Of a stretch of 64,000 nucleotides of DNA, positions 27,863 to 36,155 are shown piece by piece (within the stretch, counting starts at the first letter, position 1; every line of letters begins with the position of its first letter). A model generated the notes under the pieces. That model did not search any database and was not told where the DNA came from. It saw nothing but the letters and a program-made list of their open reading frames with translations. Source of the stretch: Candidatus Izimoplasma sp. HR2 (lineage in GTDB: Bacteria; Bacillota_I; Bacilli_A; Izemoplasmatales; Izemoplasmataceae); NCBI GenBank assembly GCA_000753575.1, contig JRFF01000011.1, forward strand, positions 1-64,000, given 5' to 3'. A program made the position numbers and the translations under genes.

Positions 27863-28288
27863 ATGGATAAAGAAGAATTAAGAATATCTTTTAATAAGTT
27901 TCTAAAAATGTACTTTGATTCTTGTAAAGAGGTTTATGATGAGATAAACGCTAGTAGAATTACAGGTAGACAATTTAGGTATTTAAGAGAGATTCATAAA
28001 AGAGAAGAAGCAACACTAACTGAACTTGCTGAACATTTTCAAATATCAAAACCTTCAATGAATGAAGTTTTGAATAAATTTGAAAATACTAAGATTATTA
28101 AAAAAAGAAGAAGTGAAACAGATAAAAGATATAGTTATATTTCGTTAACAGATATTGGGGTTATACTTGCTACTTCTAATGAACTTGAAAGTAAGAGAGC
28201 AGTTACTAAAATGTTTGAAACATTAAATGAAAAAGAAATTCTTAATATTAAGAATTCTTTTGATAAGTTTGGAGATGATCATAAATGA
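27863..28288 (+). CDS. MarR-family transcriptional regulator
   Basis: A 141-residue winged-helix regulator: LTELAEHFQISKPSMNEVLNKFENTKIIKK is the helix-turn-helix region at about 51-80, followed by the wing RRSETDKRYSYISLT. AGGAG plus a 9-nt spacer selects ATG 27863 over TTG 27854. Its stop overlaps the first ABC gene (ATGA, 28285-28288). With the palindrome over its own promoter, it most likely represses the marR-ABC-ABC operon until an effector, often a toxic or phenolic compound, is bound. Confidence 0.88.
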   Translation: MDKEELRISFNKFLKMYFDSCKEVYDEINASRITGRQFRYLREIHKREEATLTELAEHFQISKPSMNEVLNKFENTKIIKKRRSETDKRYSYISLTDIGVILATSNELESKRAVTKMFETLNEKEILNIKNSFDKFGDDHK

Positions 28289-30051
28289 TTTTTGGTAAAG
28301 CAGTTAATAAGTATTATTTAAAATATGCTCATCTATTTATTTTTGGACTTATCGCATTAGTTATTGTTGATTATGTTCAATTAGAAATCCCGATTTTAAC
28401 AGGGCAATTAATAGATGGATTAGATCAAGGTACTATGGATAAGAGTGGTATCTTAGATTTAGTTAAACTAATAGGTATATATGTTTCAATGATAATTGTA
28501 GGTAGATTCCTATGGAGAATGTTTATATTTGGAGCAAGTAGAAGAGTTGATTATGGTATTAGGAATGAAATGTTTGAACATTGTGAAAACTTATCAAATA
28601 GCTTTTATTCTGAAAATAAAGTTGGAGGATTAATGGCTCATTTTACTAATGATGTTGAATCAGTAAGACGTGCAATTGGTCCTGGAATGATTATGCTTGT
28701 AGATGCTTTATTCTTAGGAGGATTAGCATTTTATCATATGTTTAATTTAGATGTTACTATGACGTTGTTCGCTGGTATTCCTTTAATTATTATCGCAATT
28801 TTAGGGGCGTATATGGGAAGAAAAATGCGTAACAAATTTAAAGAAGCTCAAAAAGCATTTGAAGATTTAAGTGATTTTACTAATGAAAATTTATCTGGAA
28901 TAAATGTAGTAAAAGCATTTGTTAAAGAGGAAACTGAAATTAATGAGTTCTTAAAAATTAATACCAGAGCAAAACGCAAAAATATTTCTTATGTAAAAAG
29001 TCAAACATTACTTCAAATGTCAATTAGAGCTATAACAGGGATTATATACGTTATTATTTTAGGTTATGGTGGATACTTAGTACATAGTACAGCTGGTACA
29101 ACTGAAGAGTTCACTGTAGGATACTTAACTACTTTCATTTTATTATTTGGATCATTACTATGGCCTATGAGAGCTTTAGCTATGATAATTAATGTTAGAA
29201 GTAGAGGTAAAGGATCACTTCAAAGAATAGAAAGAATTCTTGATGAAGTACCTGATGTCTTTGATAGTGAAGACGTTATTAATGTAGAAGAGATTAACGG
29301 AAAACTAGAATTTAGAAATCTATCATTTAAGTATCCTGATGGTAGTGAAGATGCATTAAGTAATATAAGTTTCAAAGTTAATATTGGTGATACTGTCGGA
29401 ATTTTAGGTAGAACCGGGAGTGGTAAAACTAGTTTAGTTGATTTATTACTTAGATTATATAATATCAATGAAAATCAATTATTCATTGATGGAATAGATA
29501 TTATGAAACTACCTATAAAAAAAGTTAGAGAAAGCATTGGGTATGTACCACAAGATGGTTTCTTATTTAGTGATTCAATTTCAAATAATATATCATTTGG
29601 ACTTGAAAAGAAAAAAGATTATTTTAATGATATTCAGGAAGCTGCGAAATTAAGTGATGTTCATGATAATATCACTGAGTTTAGTGAAGAATACGAAACG
29701 ATTATCGGTGAAAGAGGAGTAACTCTTTCTGGCGGACAAAGACAAAGATTAAGTATAGCTCGTGCTTTAATTAAAGATCCAGCTATCTTAATACTTGATG
29801 ATTCAGTTTCTGCAGTAGATACAAAAACTGAAGAAACTATTCTTAATAACTTAAACAAAGTAAGAAAAGGTAAAACTACTTTAATAATTGCACATAGAAT
29901 TAGTACTATTAAAGACGCAGATAAAATTATTATTGTTGATGAAGGTAAAGTAATTGATGTTGGAACACATAGTGAGTTATTAAAAAGATGTACCTTCTAC
30001 CTTGATATGGTTGAAAGACAAAAACTTGAAGATGAAGTAGAGGTGGACTAG
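28285..30051 (+). CDS. heterodimeric ABC exporter subunit (degenerate-site half)
   Basis: A 588-residue half-transporter: six membrane helices (to about 310), then a nucleotide-binding domain with Walker A GRTGSGKTS at about 375, signature LSGGQRQRL and Walker B ILILDDS. The residue after Walker B is D506 instead of the catalytic Glu, typical of the degenerate-site partner in heterodimeric exporters (BmrC/D, TM287/288, LmrC/D type). Coupled to marR by a 4-nt overlap, and its stop directly touches the start of the next half. Probable multidrug or lipid-compound efflux in the cytoplasmic membrane. Confidence 0.9.
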   Translation: MIFGKAVNKYYLKYAHLFIFGLIALVIVDYVQLEIPILTGQLIDGLDQGTMDKSGILDLVKLIGIYVSMIIVGRFLWRMFIFGASRRVDYGIRNEMFEHCENLSNSFYSENKVGGLMAHFTNDVESVRRAIGPGMIMLVDALFLGGLAFYHMFNLDVTMTLFAGIPLIIIAILGAYMGRKMRNKFKEAQKAFEDLSDFTNENLSGINVVKAFVKEETEINEFLKINTRAKRKNISYVKSQTLLQMSIRAITGIIYVIILGYGGYLVHSTAGTTEEFTVGYLTTFILLFGSLLWPMRALAMIINVRSRGKGSLQRIERILDEVPDVFDSEDVINVEEINGKLEFRNLSFKYPDGSEDALSNISFKVNIGDTVGILGRTGSGKTSLVDLLLRLYNINENQLFIDGIDIMKLPIKKVRESIGYVPQDGFLFSDSISNNISFGLEKKKDYFNDIQEAAKLSDVHDNITEFSEEYETIIGERGVTLSGGQRQRLSIARALIKDPAILILDDSVSAVDTKTEETILNNLNKVRKGKTTLIIAHRISTIKDADKIIIVDEGKVIDVGTHSELLKRCTFYLDMVERQKLEDEVEVD

Positions 30052-31821
30052 ATGAGTGCAGATAACTTAGATAAAAGACTTCATACAATGACAGATATGG
30101 ATATCATTAAAAGATTATTAGGTTATGCAGTTCCGTATATTCCGAAATTTATTTTCACATTAGGATTAATGATATTTAGTGTATTAGCTGGATTATTAGA
30201 ACCTTATTTAACAGGTAAAAGTATCGATTTAATTAACGAGGATGTAATTGATTTACAAGTGTTATATATGTATTTAGGTGTATTTGTAGTAGCTATTTTA
30301 GTTGGTAATATTCTAAATTATGCACAAACACTTATTTTACAAAAAACTGGACAAGCTATCATCTATAATATTCGTGAAGAGATATTTACACATCTTGAAT
30401 ATCATGATGTATCATACTTGAATAGTACTCCTACAGGGGCTTTAGTTACTAGAGTTACAAATGATACTAATACATTAAGTGAAATGTATACTAGTGTAAT
30501 AGTTAGTGTATTTAGAAATGTAATAATGGTAGTATTAATAATTGTTGCAATGTTATTTATTAATGTACAATTAACGTTATTAATCTTAATTGTAGTTCCA
30601 TTTATTATATTCTTTTCATTCTTGTTTAGAAGATATTCTAGAAAAGCTTATAGAGCTGTAAGAGCAAACTTATCAAAAGTAAATGCATTCCTTGCTGAGC
30701 ATTTATCGGGAATGAAAATTATTCAAATTTTCAATCAAGAAGCTGAAAAATTTAATGAATTTGATTTAAGAAATAGTAAATTAAAAAGATCATATTATCG
30801 TCAAATATTTGTATTTGGATTATATCGACCTACAATGTATTTGCTATATATGATTGCATTAGTAATAGTGTTCTACTTTGGTGGTATTAGTGTTATAGAA
30901 GGTATTATTACTATTGGTGTTTTAATTACATTTCAAAGTTATATTGGTAGATTCTTCGAACCTATCCAACAGTTAGCTGAGCAGTTTAATGTATTACAAT
31001 CAGCTTTTGCTTCGGCAGAGAGATTGTTTGGTATTTTAGATAATAAACCACAAATTTCTAATATTGAAAACTCAATTGATTTAAAAGAAATGAAGGGGGA
31101 TATTGAATTTAAAAATGTTTGGTTTGCCTATAATAATGAAGATTGGATTTTAAAGGATGTATCATTTAAAGTTAAAGAAAAAGAATCAGTAGCATTTATA
31201 GGAGCAACAGGTGCTGGTAAAACTACTATTCTTAGATTAATTACTAGAAATTATGATATCCAAAAAGGTCAAATATTTATTGATGGAATTGATATTAAAA
31301 CTGTTTCAAAAGAGACATTAAGAAAATTTATTGGAGTTATGCTTCAAGATGTATTTATGTTTAGTGGAACAATTGAATCAAACATCAAACTTAGAGATGA
31401 ATCAATAAGTGATGAAAAAATGATTCAAGCATGTAAATATGTTAATGCAGATACATTTATTAATAAATTAAAACAAGGGTATAGTGAAGCAGTAAAAGAA
31501 AGAGGAATTAACTTTAGTACAGGACAACGTCAATTATTATCGTTTGCTAGAACTTTAGTTCATGACCCTAAGGTAATGATTTTAGATGAAGCAACTAGTA
31601 ATATCGATACTGAGACAGAACAATTAATTCAAGACTCTTTAGAAAAAATGATGAGTATTGGAACAATGTTAATTGTTGCACATAGATTATCTACTATTCA
31701 ACACGTTGATAATATTATTGTCTTTAGTAAAGGTGAGATTATAGAACAAGGCAATCACCAAGATTTACTTAGAAATAAACAACATTATTACGATCTTTAT
31801 AGGTTACAGTATCAAGATTAA
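30052..31821 (+). CDS. heterodimeric ABC exporter subunit (consensus-catalytic half)
   Basis: A 589-residue half-transporter with six N-terminal membrane helices and a nucleotide-binding domain: Walker A GATGAGKTT, signature FSTGQRQLL (deviating from LSGGQ), Walker B MILDEATS with catalytic E513 and IAHRLS H-loop. The canonical Glu with a degenerate signature complements the preceding gene, so the pair forms one heterodimer with one active ATP site. The ATG directly follows the TAG of the partner. It ends at a hairpin terminator. Confidence 0.9.
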   Translation: MSADNLDKRLHTMTDMDIIKRLLGYAVPYIPKFIFTLGLMIFSVLAGLLEPYLTGKSIDLINEDVIDLQVLYMYLGVFVVAILVGNILNYAQTLILQKTGQAIIYNIREEIFTHLEYHDVSYLNSTPTGALVTRVTNDTNTLSEMYTSVIVSVFRNVIMVVLIIVAMLFINVQLTLLILIVVPFIIFFSFLFRRYSRKAYRAVRANLSKVNAFLAEHLSGMKIIQIFNQEAEKFNEFDLRNSKLKRSYYRQIFVFGLYRPTMYLLYMIALVIVFYFGGISVIEGIITIGVLITFQSYIGRFFEPIQQLAEQFNVLQSAFASAERLFGILDNKPQISNIENSIDLKEMKGDIEFKNVWFAYNNEDWILKDVSFKVKEKESVAFIGATGAGKTTILRLITRNYDIQKGQIFIDGIDIKTVSKETLRKFIGVMLQDVFMFSGTIESNIKLRDESISDEKMIQACKYVNADTFINKLKQGYSEAVKERGINFSTGQRQLLSFARTLVHDPKVMILDEATSNIDTETEQLIQDSLEKMMSIGTMLIVAHRLSTIQHVDNIIVFSKGEIIEQGNHQDLLRNKQHYYDLYRLQYQD

Positions 31822-31823
31822 AA

Positions 31824-31850
31824 AAAACGACACTTCCAAAGTGTCGTTTA
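31824..31850. terminator. bidirectional terminator
   Basis: AAACGACACTT-CCA-AAGTGTCGTTT. The A-run before it makes a long T-tail on the minus strand; the plus-strand tail is short (TTTA). It probably ends the DUF2500-like gene well and the ABC operon less efficiently. Confidence 0.78.
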
Positions 31851-31870
31851 GCAAATATATAGTATTGTTA

Positions 31871-32203
31871 TTACCAGTTGAGAAGTTCAACATCCTTTTT
31901 TGTAACCTTTTTTTCAGAATTGAAAGAAACAAATTTACTGCCCTGTCTTTCCAGTAAACCTAAAGAATCAATTTTTATTTGATGATATAATTGTGCTTGA
32001 ATCAGAAAGGATTTCCTTCCCTTCTTTGTCATAAAAAATACCTGATATTGAGTAGTCTTTTTCTTGTTATTACCACCGATACTATCATATATTCCAAATT
32101 TCATTCTTGTGATATTCACACCATCACTTGGTTTATTTGTACTCAATATAACTTTCTTTTCAATTACGATTGCTTTCTCAGTTTTTATTTTTGATTTAAA
32201 CAC
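31871..32203 (-). CDS. DUF2500-like small protein
   Basis: A 110-residue basic protein, predicted all-beta. The pattern KAIVIEKKVILS ... TQYQVFFMTKKGRKSFLIQAQLYHQI ... GLLERQGSKFVSF matches the layout of DUF2500 proteins (a beta domain ending in a 'G-x-L-x-x-Q-G-x-x-x-x-F' strand). No N-terminal membrane helix, unlike many family members, so it may be a shortened form. Function of the family is not known to me. It is transcribed alone; an 8-bp inverted repeat (32217-32224 with 32234-32241) lies just upstream of its GGGGTGG ribosome site. Confidence 0.55.
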   Translation of the reverse strand: MFKSKIKTEKAIVIEKKVILSTNKPSDGVNITRMKFGIYDSIGGNNKKKTTQYQVFFMTKKGRKSFLIQAQLYHQIKIDSLGLLERQGSKFVSFNSEKKVTKKDVELLNW

Positions 32204-32216
32204 TTAACCACCCCTT

Positions 32217-32241
32217 AACTATGACTGATTATATCATAGTT
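32217..32241. repeat. 8-bp inverted repeat upstream of the DUF2500-like gene
   Basis: AACTATGA and TCATAGTT are separated by 9 nt, 14 nt upstream of the gene start on the minus strand. Possible operator or 5' stem. Confidence 0.4.
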
Positions 32242-32430
32242 TTATTCGCGGGATTAGAGAAAGTAGTGTTATATGTAAATAAAGTGAAATAGAAATATAG
32301 TATTTGTGAATATAAAACCATGAAGAATAGGAATATTTTGAATATTACAGATTTAATATTTAACGATTTAATGCAAAATAATATGCTTATAGAAGTAAAA
32401 TAGATATAATAATTATGAGAGGTGAAAGAT

Positions 32431-33255
32431 ATGAAAAATGTAAAATTAAATAATGGAATAGAAATGCCGATAGTAGGACTTGGAACATTTAGAAGTAAAA
32501 GTGAAGATGTATATAATGCTGTACTAGATGCTTTTGAAGCAGGATATCGTCACATTGATACTGCGATGATTTATGGTAATGAAGAAGCAATTGGTAAAGC
32601 TATTAAAGATTCTAAAATACCTAGAGAAGAATTATTTATTACAACTAAATTATGGAATAGTGATCAAGGTTATGAAAGTGCAAAAGAAGCTTTTAATTTA
32701 TCACTTAAGAAATTAGATTTAGAATATGTAGATTTATATTTAATTCATTGGTTTAAAGGTTATGAGTTAGCTCTTGATTCATATAGAGCAATGGAAGAAT
32801 TATATAATGAAGGTAAGATAAAAGCACTTGGTGTAAGTAACTTTAATGTTCACCATATTATGAAAATATTAGAACATTGCACAGTACCACCTACAGTAAA
32901 CCAAGTAGAAACACATATTGCTCTTCAAAATGTATTTTTACAAGAATATTGTGAAAGTGTTGGAGTTAAATTAGAAGCTTATGCACCTTTGATGAGTCAA
33001 CATATTAATGATTTATTAACTAATGAAACTATGATTGAAATAGCAAAAAAATATAATAAATCAGTACCTCAAATAGCTATTAAATGGTTAGTTACTAGAG
33101 GAGTAATTGTAATCCCTAAATCAATTAATAAAAATAGAATAGTTGAAAATTTTGATATCTTTGATTTTGAATTAAATGAAGAAGATATGGTTAACATTAA
33201 AAAATTAAATCAAGCTAGAAAGTTTTTCCCTGAGTTTGATAACGTACCGTTTTAA
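32431..33255 (+). CDS. aldo/keto reductase
   Basis: A 274-residue (beta/alpha)8 NADPH-dependent reductase. The catalytic tetrad is visible: D and Y in IDTAMIYGNE, K in ITTKLW and H in LYLIHWF. C-terminal cofactor motif VIPKSINKNRI. The family reduces aldehydes and ketones such as methylglyoxal or 2,5-diketogluconate. GAGAGGTGA selects ATG 32431 rather than GTG 32422. Its stop overlaps the next oxidoreductase by one base (TAATG), so both enzymes are made together, suggesting sugar or polyol metabolism. Confidence 0.9.
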   Translation: MKNVKLNNGIEMPIVGLGTFRSKSEDVYNAVLDAFEAGYRHIDTAMIYGNEEAIGKAIKDSKIPREELFITTKLWNSDQGYESAKEAFNLSLKKLDLEYVDLYLIHWFKGYELALDSYRAMEELYNEGKIKALGVSNFNVHHIMKILEHCTVPPTVNQVETHIALQNVFLQEYCESVGVKLEAYAPLMSQHINDLLTNETMIEIAKKYNKSVPQIAIKWLVTRGVIVIPKSINKNRIVENFDIFDFELNEEDMVNIKKLNQARKFFPEFDNVPF

Positions 33256-34220
33256 TGATTAGATTTGGAATAGTAGGAGCAGGAGTAATTGCACATACAT
33301 TTGCGAAAGATATAAAACTTGTGGAAGGTGCAGTCCTTGTAGCTATTGCTTCTAGAAATATTAATAAAGCAAATGATTTTAGGGAAGAATACAATTTAGA
33401 CCTAGCATTTGGTAGTTATGAAGAAATGGCTTTAAGTAACTCAATTGATGCGGTATATATCGCAACTCCTCATAACTTTCATAAAGATCAATCTATTTTA
33501 TTCATGAATAATAGTAAACACGTTTTATGTGAAAAACCAATCTCAGTAAACAGTGTTGAATTAGAAGAAATGATTAAAAATGCTAAAAAGAACAAAGTAT
33601 TACTAATGGAAGCAATGTGGACTAGATATTTACCTTCATTTCAAAAGGTAAAAGAAGTAGTTGAATCTAATGTTTTAGGTAAGTTTAAAAAGGCATATCT
33701 TGAACTTGGATGGAGCTTAATTAATGATTACTCAGTTGATAAAAGATTATTAAATATGGATTTAGCTGGTGGTAGTATTCTAGATATTGGAGTTTATCCT
33801 ATTGCTTGTTTTAGATATATTAATAAACAAGACATAAGTAAGTTTAATGCAAGCGCTAGTTTTCATAATACAGGTGTTGATACTGAGTGTATTATAGATT
33901 TAGAGTTTAATGATGGATCAAGAGCTAAATTAAAATCTAGTATTAAAGAAACATTAATGAAAGATGCTATATTTGAATTTGATAACGGAAAAATTATCAT
34001 GAATAGATTCCACAGTTCAGAGAGTATATATATTAATGGTGAACACTTTAATTTGCCATTTAAAGGGTTAGGATTCGTTCATGAAATTGAAAGTTTTGTG
34101 GATACAATTAATAAAGGATTACTTGAAGATCCAATTATGACATATTCTGAATCAAGAGATATTATGAAGATAATGGATATGGCTAGAAATGAAATCGGAC
34201 TTAAATATCCGTTTGAATAA
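33255..34220 (+). CDS. Gfo/Idh/MocA-family oxidoreductase
   Basis: A 321-residue NAD(P)-dependent dehydrogenase. N-terminal Rossmann motif GIVGAGVIAH, the family signature CEKPISVN at about 93-100, and GGSILDIGVYPI (with the conserved D and the Y/H region) in the C-terminal domain are present. It resembles the trans-dihydrodiol dehydrogenase/glucose-fructose oxidoreductase branch. Translationally coupled to the aldo/keto reductase. Substrate unknown. A bidirectional terminator shared with ldh follows. Confidence 0.88.
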   Translation: MIRFGIVGAGVIAHTFAKDIKLVEGAVLVAIASRNINKANDFREEYNLDLAFGSYEEMALSNSIDAVYIATPHNFHKDQSILFMNNSKHVLCEKPISVNSVELEEMIKNAKKNKVLLMEAMWTRYLPSFQKVKEVVESNVLGKFKKAYLELGWSLINDYSVDKRLLNMDLAGGSILDIGVYPIACFRYINKQDISKFNASASFHNTGVDTECIIDLEFNDGSRAKLKSSIKETLMKDAIFEFDNGKIIMNRFHSSESIYINGEHFNLPFKGLGFVHEIESFVDTINKGLLEDPIMTYSESRDIMKIMDMARNEIGLKYPFE

Positions 34221-34221
34221 A

Positions 34222-34256
34222 TAAAAAAAGACATTTTCAAAATGTCTTTTTTATTT
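34222..34256. terminator. bidirectional terminator
   Basis: AAAAAAGACATTT-TCA-AAATGTCTTTTTT between two converging genes. Confidence 0.9.
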
Positions 34257-34258
34257 GT

Positions 34259-35203
34259 TTAATAATCAATACTTGCTAAGTTGTTTCTTAAAATTGTTGC
34301 AGAGTTTTTAAGTTTTATTGTTTCATCAGCATTTAAATTTAATCTAACAATGTGATGAACTCCATCTCTATTTAAGACAGCAGGTAGTCCAATATATATA
34401 TCAGTTTCACAGTCATACTCACCACTATTTAATACAGAAATAGGTATAATACTGTTTTCATTATTAAAGATAGCAGAAGTTATTCTTACAAGTGCCATTC
34501 CAATTCCCCAGTATGTTGCTTTTTTTCTTTTAATAATTTCATAAGCTGCATCTTTTACTTTAACGTATATTTTATCTAAATCGTTAAAACTTATTTCATC
34601 CATTGTATTAATTACGTCACTAATTGATTTAGCACCAACGTTAGCACTAGACCAACAAACAAATTCACTATCACCATGTTCACCTAAGATATAAGCATGA
34701 ACATTCCTAGTATCTATATTTATTATTCTAGAAACTTCATATCTAAGTCTAGCTGTATCAAGTGATGTACCACTACCTATTACTCTTGATTTATCTAATC
34801 CTGACTCTTTCCAAGCAACATATGCTAAAATATCAACTGGATTAGATGCTACAAGTAATATACCATCAAAACCTGATGCCATAATCTCTTTAACAACACT
34901 TTTAACAATTCCAGCATTTCTATTTAATAGGTGAGTCCTAGTTTCACCTTCTTTTTGATTAACACCAGCTGTTATTACAACTAATCCAGCATCTTTACAT
35001 TCAGAGTAGTCTCCTGCTCTAATATTCATTTTCCTAGGAGCGAATGCAAGACCATGATTTAAGTCCATTGCTTCACCTTCAGCTTTATCATGGTTAATAT
35101 CGATAAGAACTAATTCTTCAACCGTACCTTGATTAACCAAAGCATAAGCATAACTCATTCCTACAAACCCTGTTCCTACTATTACAACTTTACTATTTTG
35201 CAT
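34259..35203 (-). CDS. ldh: L-lactate dehydrogenase
   Basis: A 314-residue LDH/MDH-superfamily enzyme. NAD motif VGTGFVGMSYA, substrate-site Q83 in VNQKEGETR (glutamine, as in LDH; malate dehydrogenase has arginine), R89, and catalytic H176 in GEHGDSE. Reduces pyruvate to L-lactate with NADH. GAGGTG with a 6-nt spacer favours ATG 35203; a GTG and another ATG lie just upstream in frame. A cre-like box (35283-35296) is present in its promoter region, compatible with carbon control. Together with lctP it gives a lactate branch of fermentation. Confidence 0.92.
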   Translation of the reverse strand: MQNSKVVIVGTGFVGMSYAYALVNQGTVEELVLIDINHDKAEGEAMDLNHGLAFAPRKMNIRAGDYSECKDAGLVVITAGVNQKEGETRTHLLNRNAGIVKSVVKEIMASGFDGILLVASNPVDILAYVAWKESGLDKSRVIGSGTSLDTARLRYEVSRIINIDTRNVHAYILGEHGDSEFVCWSSANVGAKSISDVINTMDEISFNDLDKIYVKVKDAAYEIIKRKKATYWGIGMALVRITSAIFNNENSIIPISVLNSGEYDCETDIYIGLPAVLNRDGVHHIVRLNLNADETIKLKNSATILRNNLASIDY

Positions 35204-35428
35204 AAGCATCACCTCAATTTCATCTTAACAAACTTTTTATAATAATTCTAATTATACACTCATAATATATAGTGATTTAACAAGTAAGTGTTTTCATTAA
35301 AAAATAAACTAAAATACAAAAACTTTCACAAGATTTTCATAACATCTTCATTAGATTAACATATCTTTTTTGTATACTAAAAGTGTATTAAAATTCATGA
35401 CTCCCTTCTAATATTGTATAAATTACAT

Positions 35429-35456
35429 AAAGCCCCTCCCCCAAGGGGCTTTTTGT
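35429..35456 (+). terminator. GC-rich terminator with no gene before it
   Basis: AAAGCCCCT-CCCCC-AGGGGCTTTTT in an otherwise AT-rich gap. The upstream plus-strand gene ended 1.2 kb earlier at its own terminator, and ldh lies on the other strand. A short non-coding RNA starting in the gap (a weak TATACT -10-like box is at 35373-35378) is one explanation; insulation of tetR from read-through is another. Confidence 0.75.
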
Positions 35457-35467
35457 TTGTTTTGTGC

Positions 35468-35517
35468 TTGACTTATGACAAATCGTCATATAAAATTAAA
35501 CTATGACAAATCGTCAT
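35468..35517 (+). promoter_or_regulatory. tetR promoter with two identical operators
   Basis: TTGACT (35468-35473) and TAAAAT (35491-35496) are 17 nt apart. The 17-nt spacer is exactly one copy of TATGACAAATCGTCATA (35474-35490), an ATGAC/GTCAT inverted repeat. A second copy, identical over 16 nt, lies at 35502-35517 just before the AGGAGG ribosome site. Occupancy of either copy would block transcription, which fits autorepression by the TetR protein encoded next. Confidence 0.88.
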
Positions 35518-35531
35518 TAGGAGGAAAGAAA

Positions 35532-36155
35532 ATGCCGAAGGATACATTTTTTAATTTAGTAGAAGAAAAAAGACTGAAGATTATAAAAGCAGCTAAGGCT
35601 GAGTTTTTAGATAATCCTTTAAGAAAAGCAAGAGTTTCTAATATAGTGACTGTGGCTGGTATACCTAGAGGAAGTTTCTATCAGTATTTTGAAGATTTAG
35701 ATGACCTTTACTACTTCATAGTAGAAGAGGTTTTTGCTGAAATATTTAATGCAGGATATGTTTATAGCGAAATGACAGATGATCTTTTTGAATTTGTAAA
35801 AATATCATTTGATTTTGATTATAGAGGATTTAAAAAAGAATCTAGACATAAATACATGACAAATGTTTTTCAAAGTATAGCTGGCAATGTAGAATACCTT
35901 GAGCAATTCAATGTTAAGAGAATTAAATATATAGAAGAAATATTGGATAGATTAGATTTATCAAATATAAAATACACGAAAAGAGAAGACCACGTTAAAA
36001 TGTATCAAATGATACAGGATTTGAAAATATCTACTATTAAGAAAACGTTAGTAAATAATTTAACTAAAGAAGAAGCATTTACTGAATTTGAATGGTATTT
36101 AGATATCCTAAAAAACGGACTTCTAAAGGAGGAACAATATGGGGAACCTAAATAG
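35532..36155 (+). CDS. TetR-family transcriptional regulator
   Basis: A 207-residue TetR-type repressor: N-terminal HTH with RVSNIVTVAGIPRGSFYQYFEDLDDLYYFIVEE (about 35-67), helical ligand-binding C-terminal domain. AGGAGG at 35519-35524 selects ATG 35532; an earlier in-frame ATG lies inside the operator. Its end overlaps the following ABC gene by 17 nt. It probably represses the tetR-ABC-ABC operon through the two upstream operators and is released by an unknown exported compound. Confidence 0.9.
   Translation: MPKDTFFNLVEEKRLKIIKAAKAEFLDNPLRKARVSNIVTVAGIPRGSFYQYFEDLDDLYYFIVEEVFAEIFNAGYVYSEMTDDLFEFVKISFDFDYRGFKKESRHKYMTNVFQSIAGNVEYLEQFNVKRIKYIEEILDRLDLSNIKYTKREDHVKMYQMIQDLKISTIKKTLVNNLTKEEAFTEFEWYLDILKNGLLKEEQYGEPK

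Larger units (their letters stand above)
35204..35531. promoter_or_regulatory. ldh-tetR intergenic region
   Basis: This 328-nt gap contains no protein gene. Leftward it holds a cre-like box for ldh: the minus strand of 35283-35296 reads TGAAAACACTTACT, 12 of 14 matches to the consensus by eye. Rightward it holds a GC-rich orphan terminator (35429-35456) and the tetR promoter with two operators (35468-35517). Confidence 0.6.

Noticed and set aside
35263..35296. Rex (redox) operator before ldh
   Set aside because: Only one half-site-like TTGTTAA is seen on the minus strand; the second half does not match, so only the cre-like box is kept.
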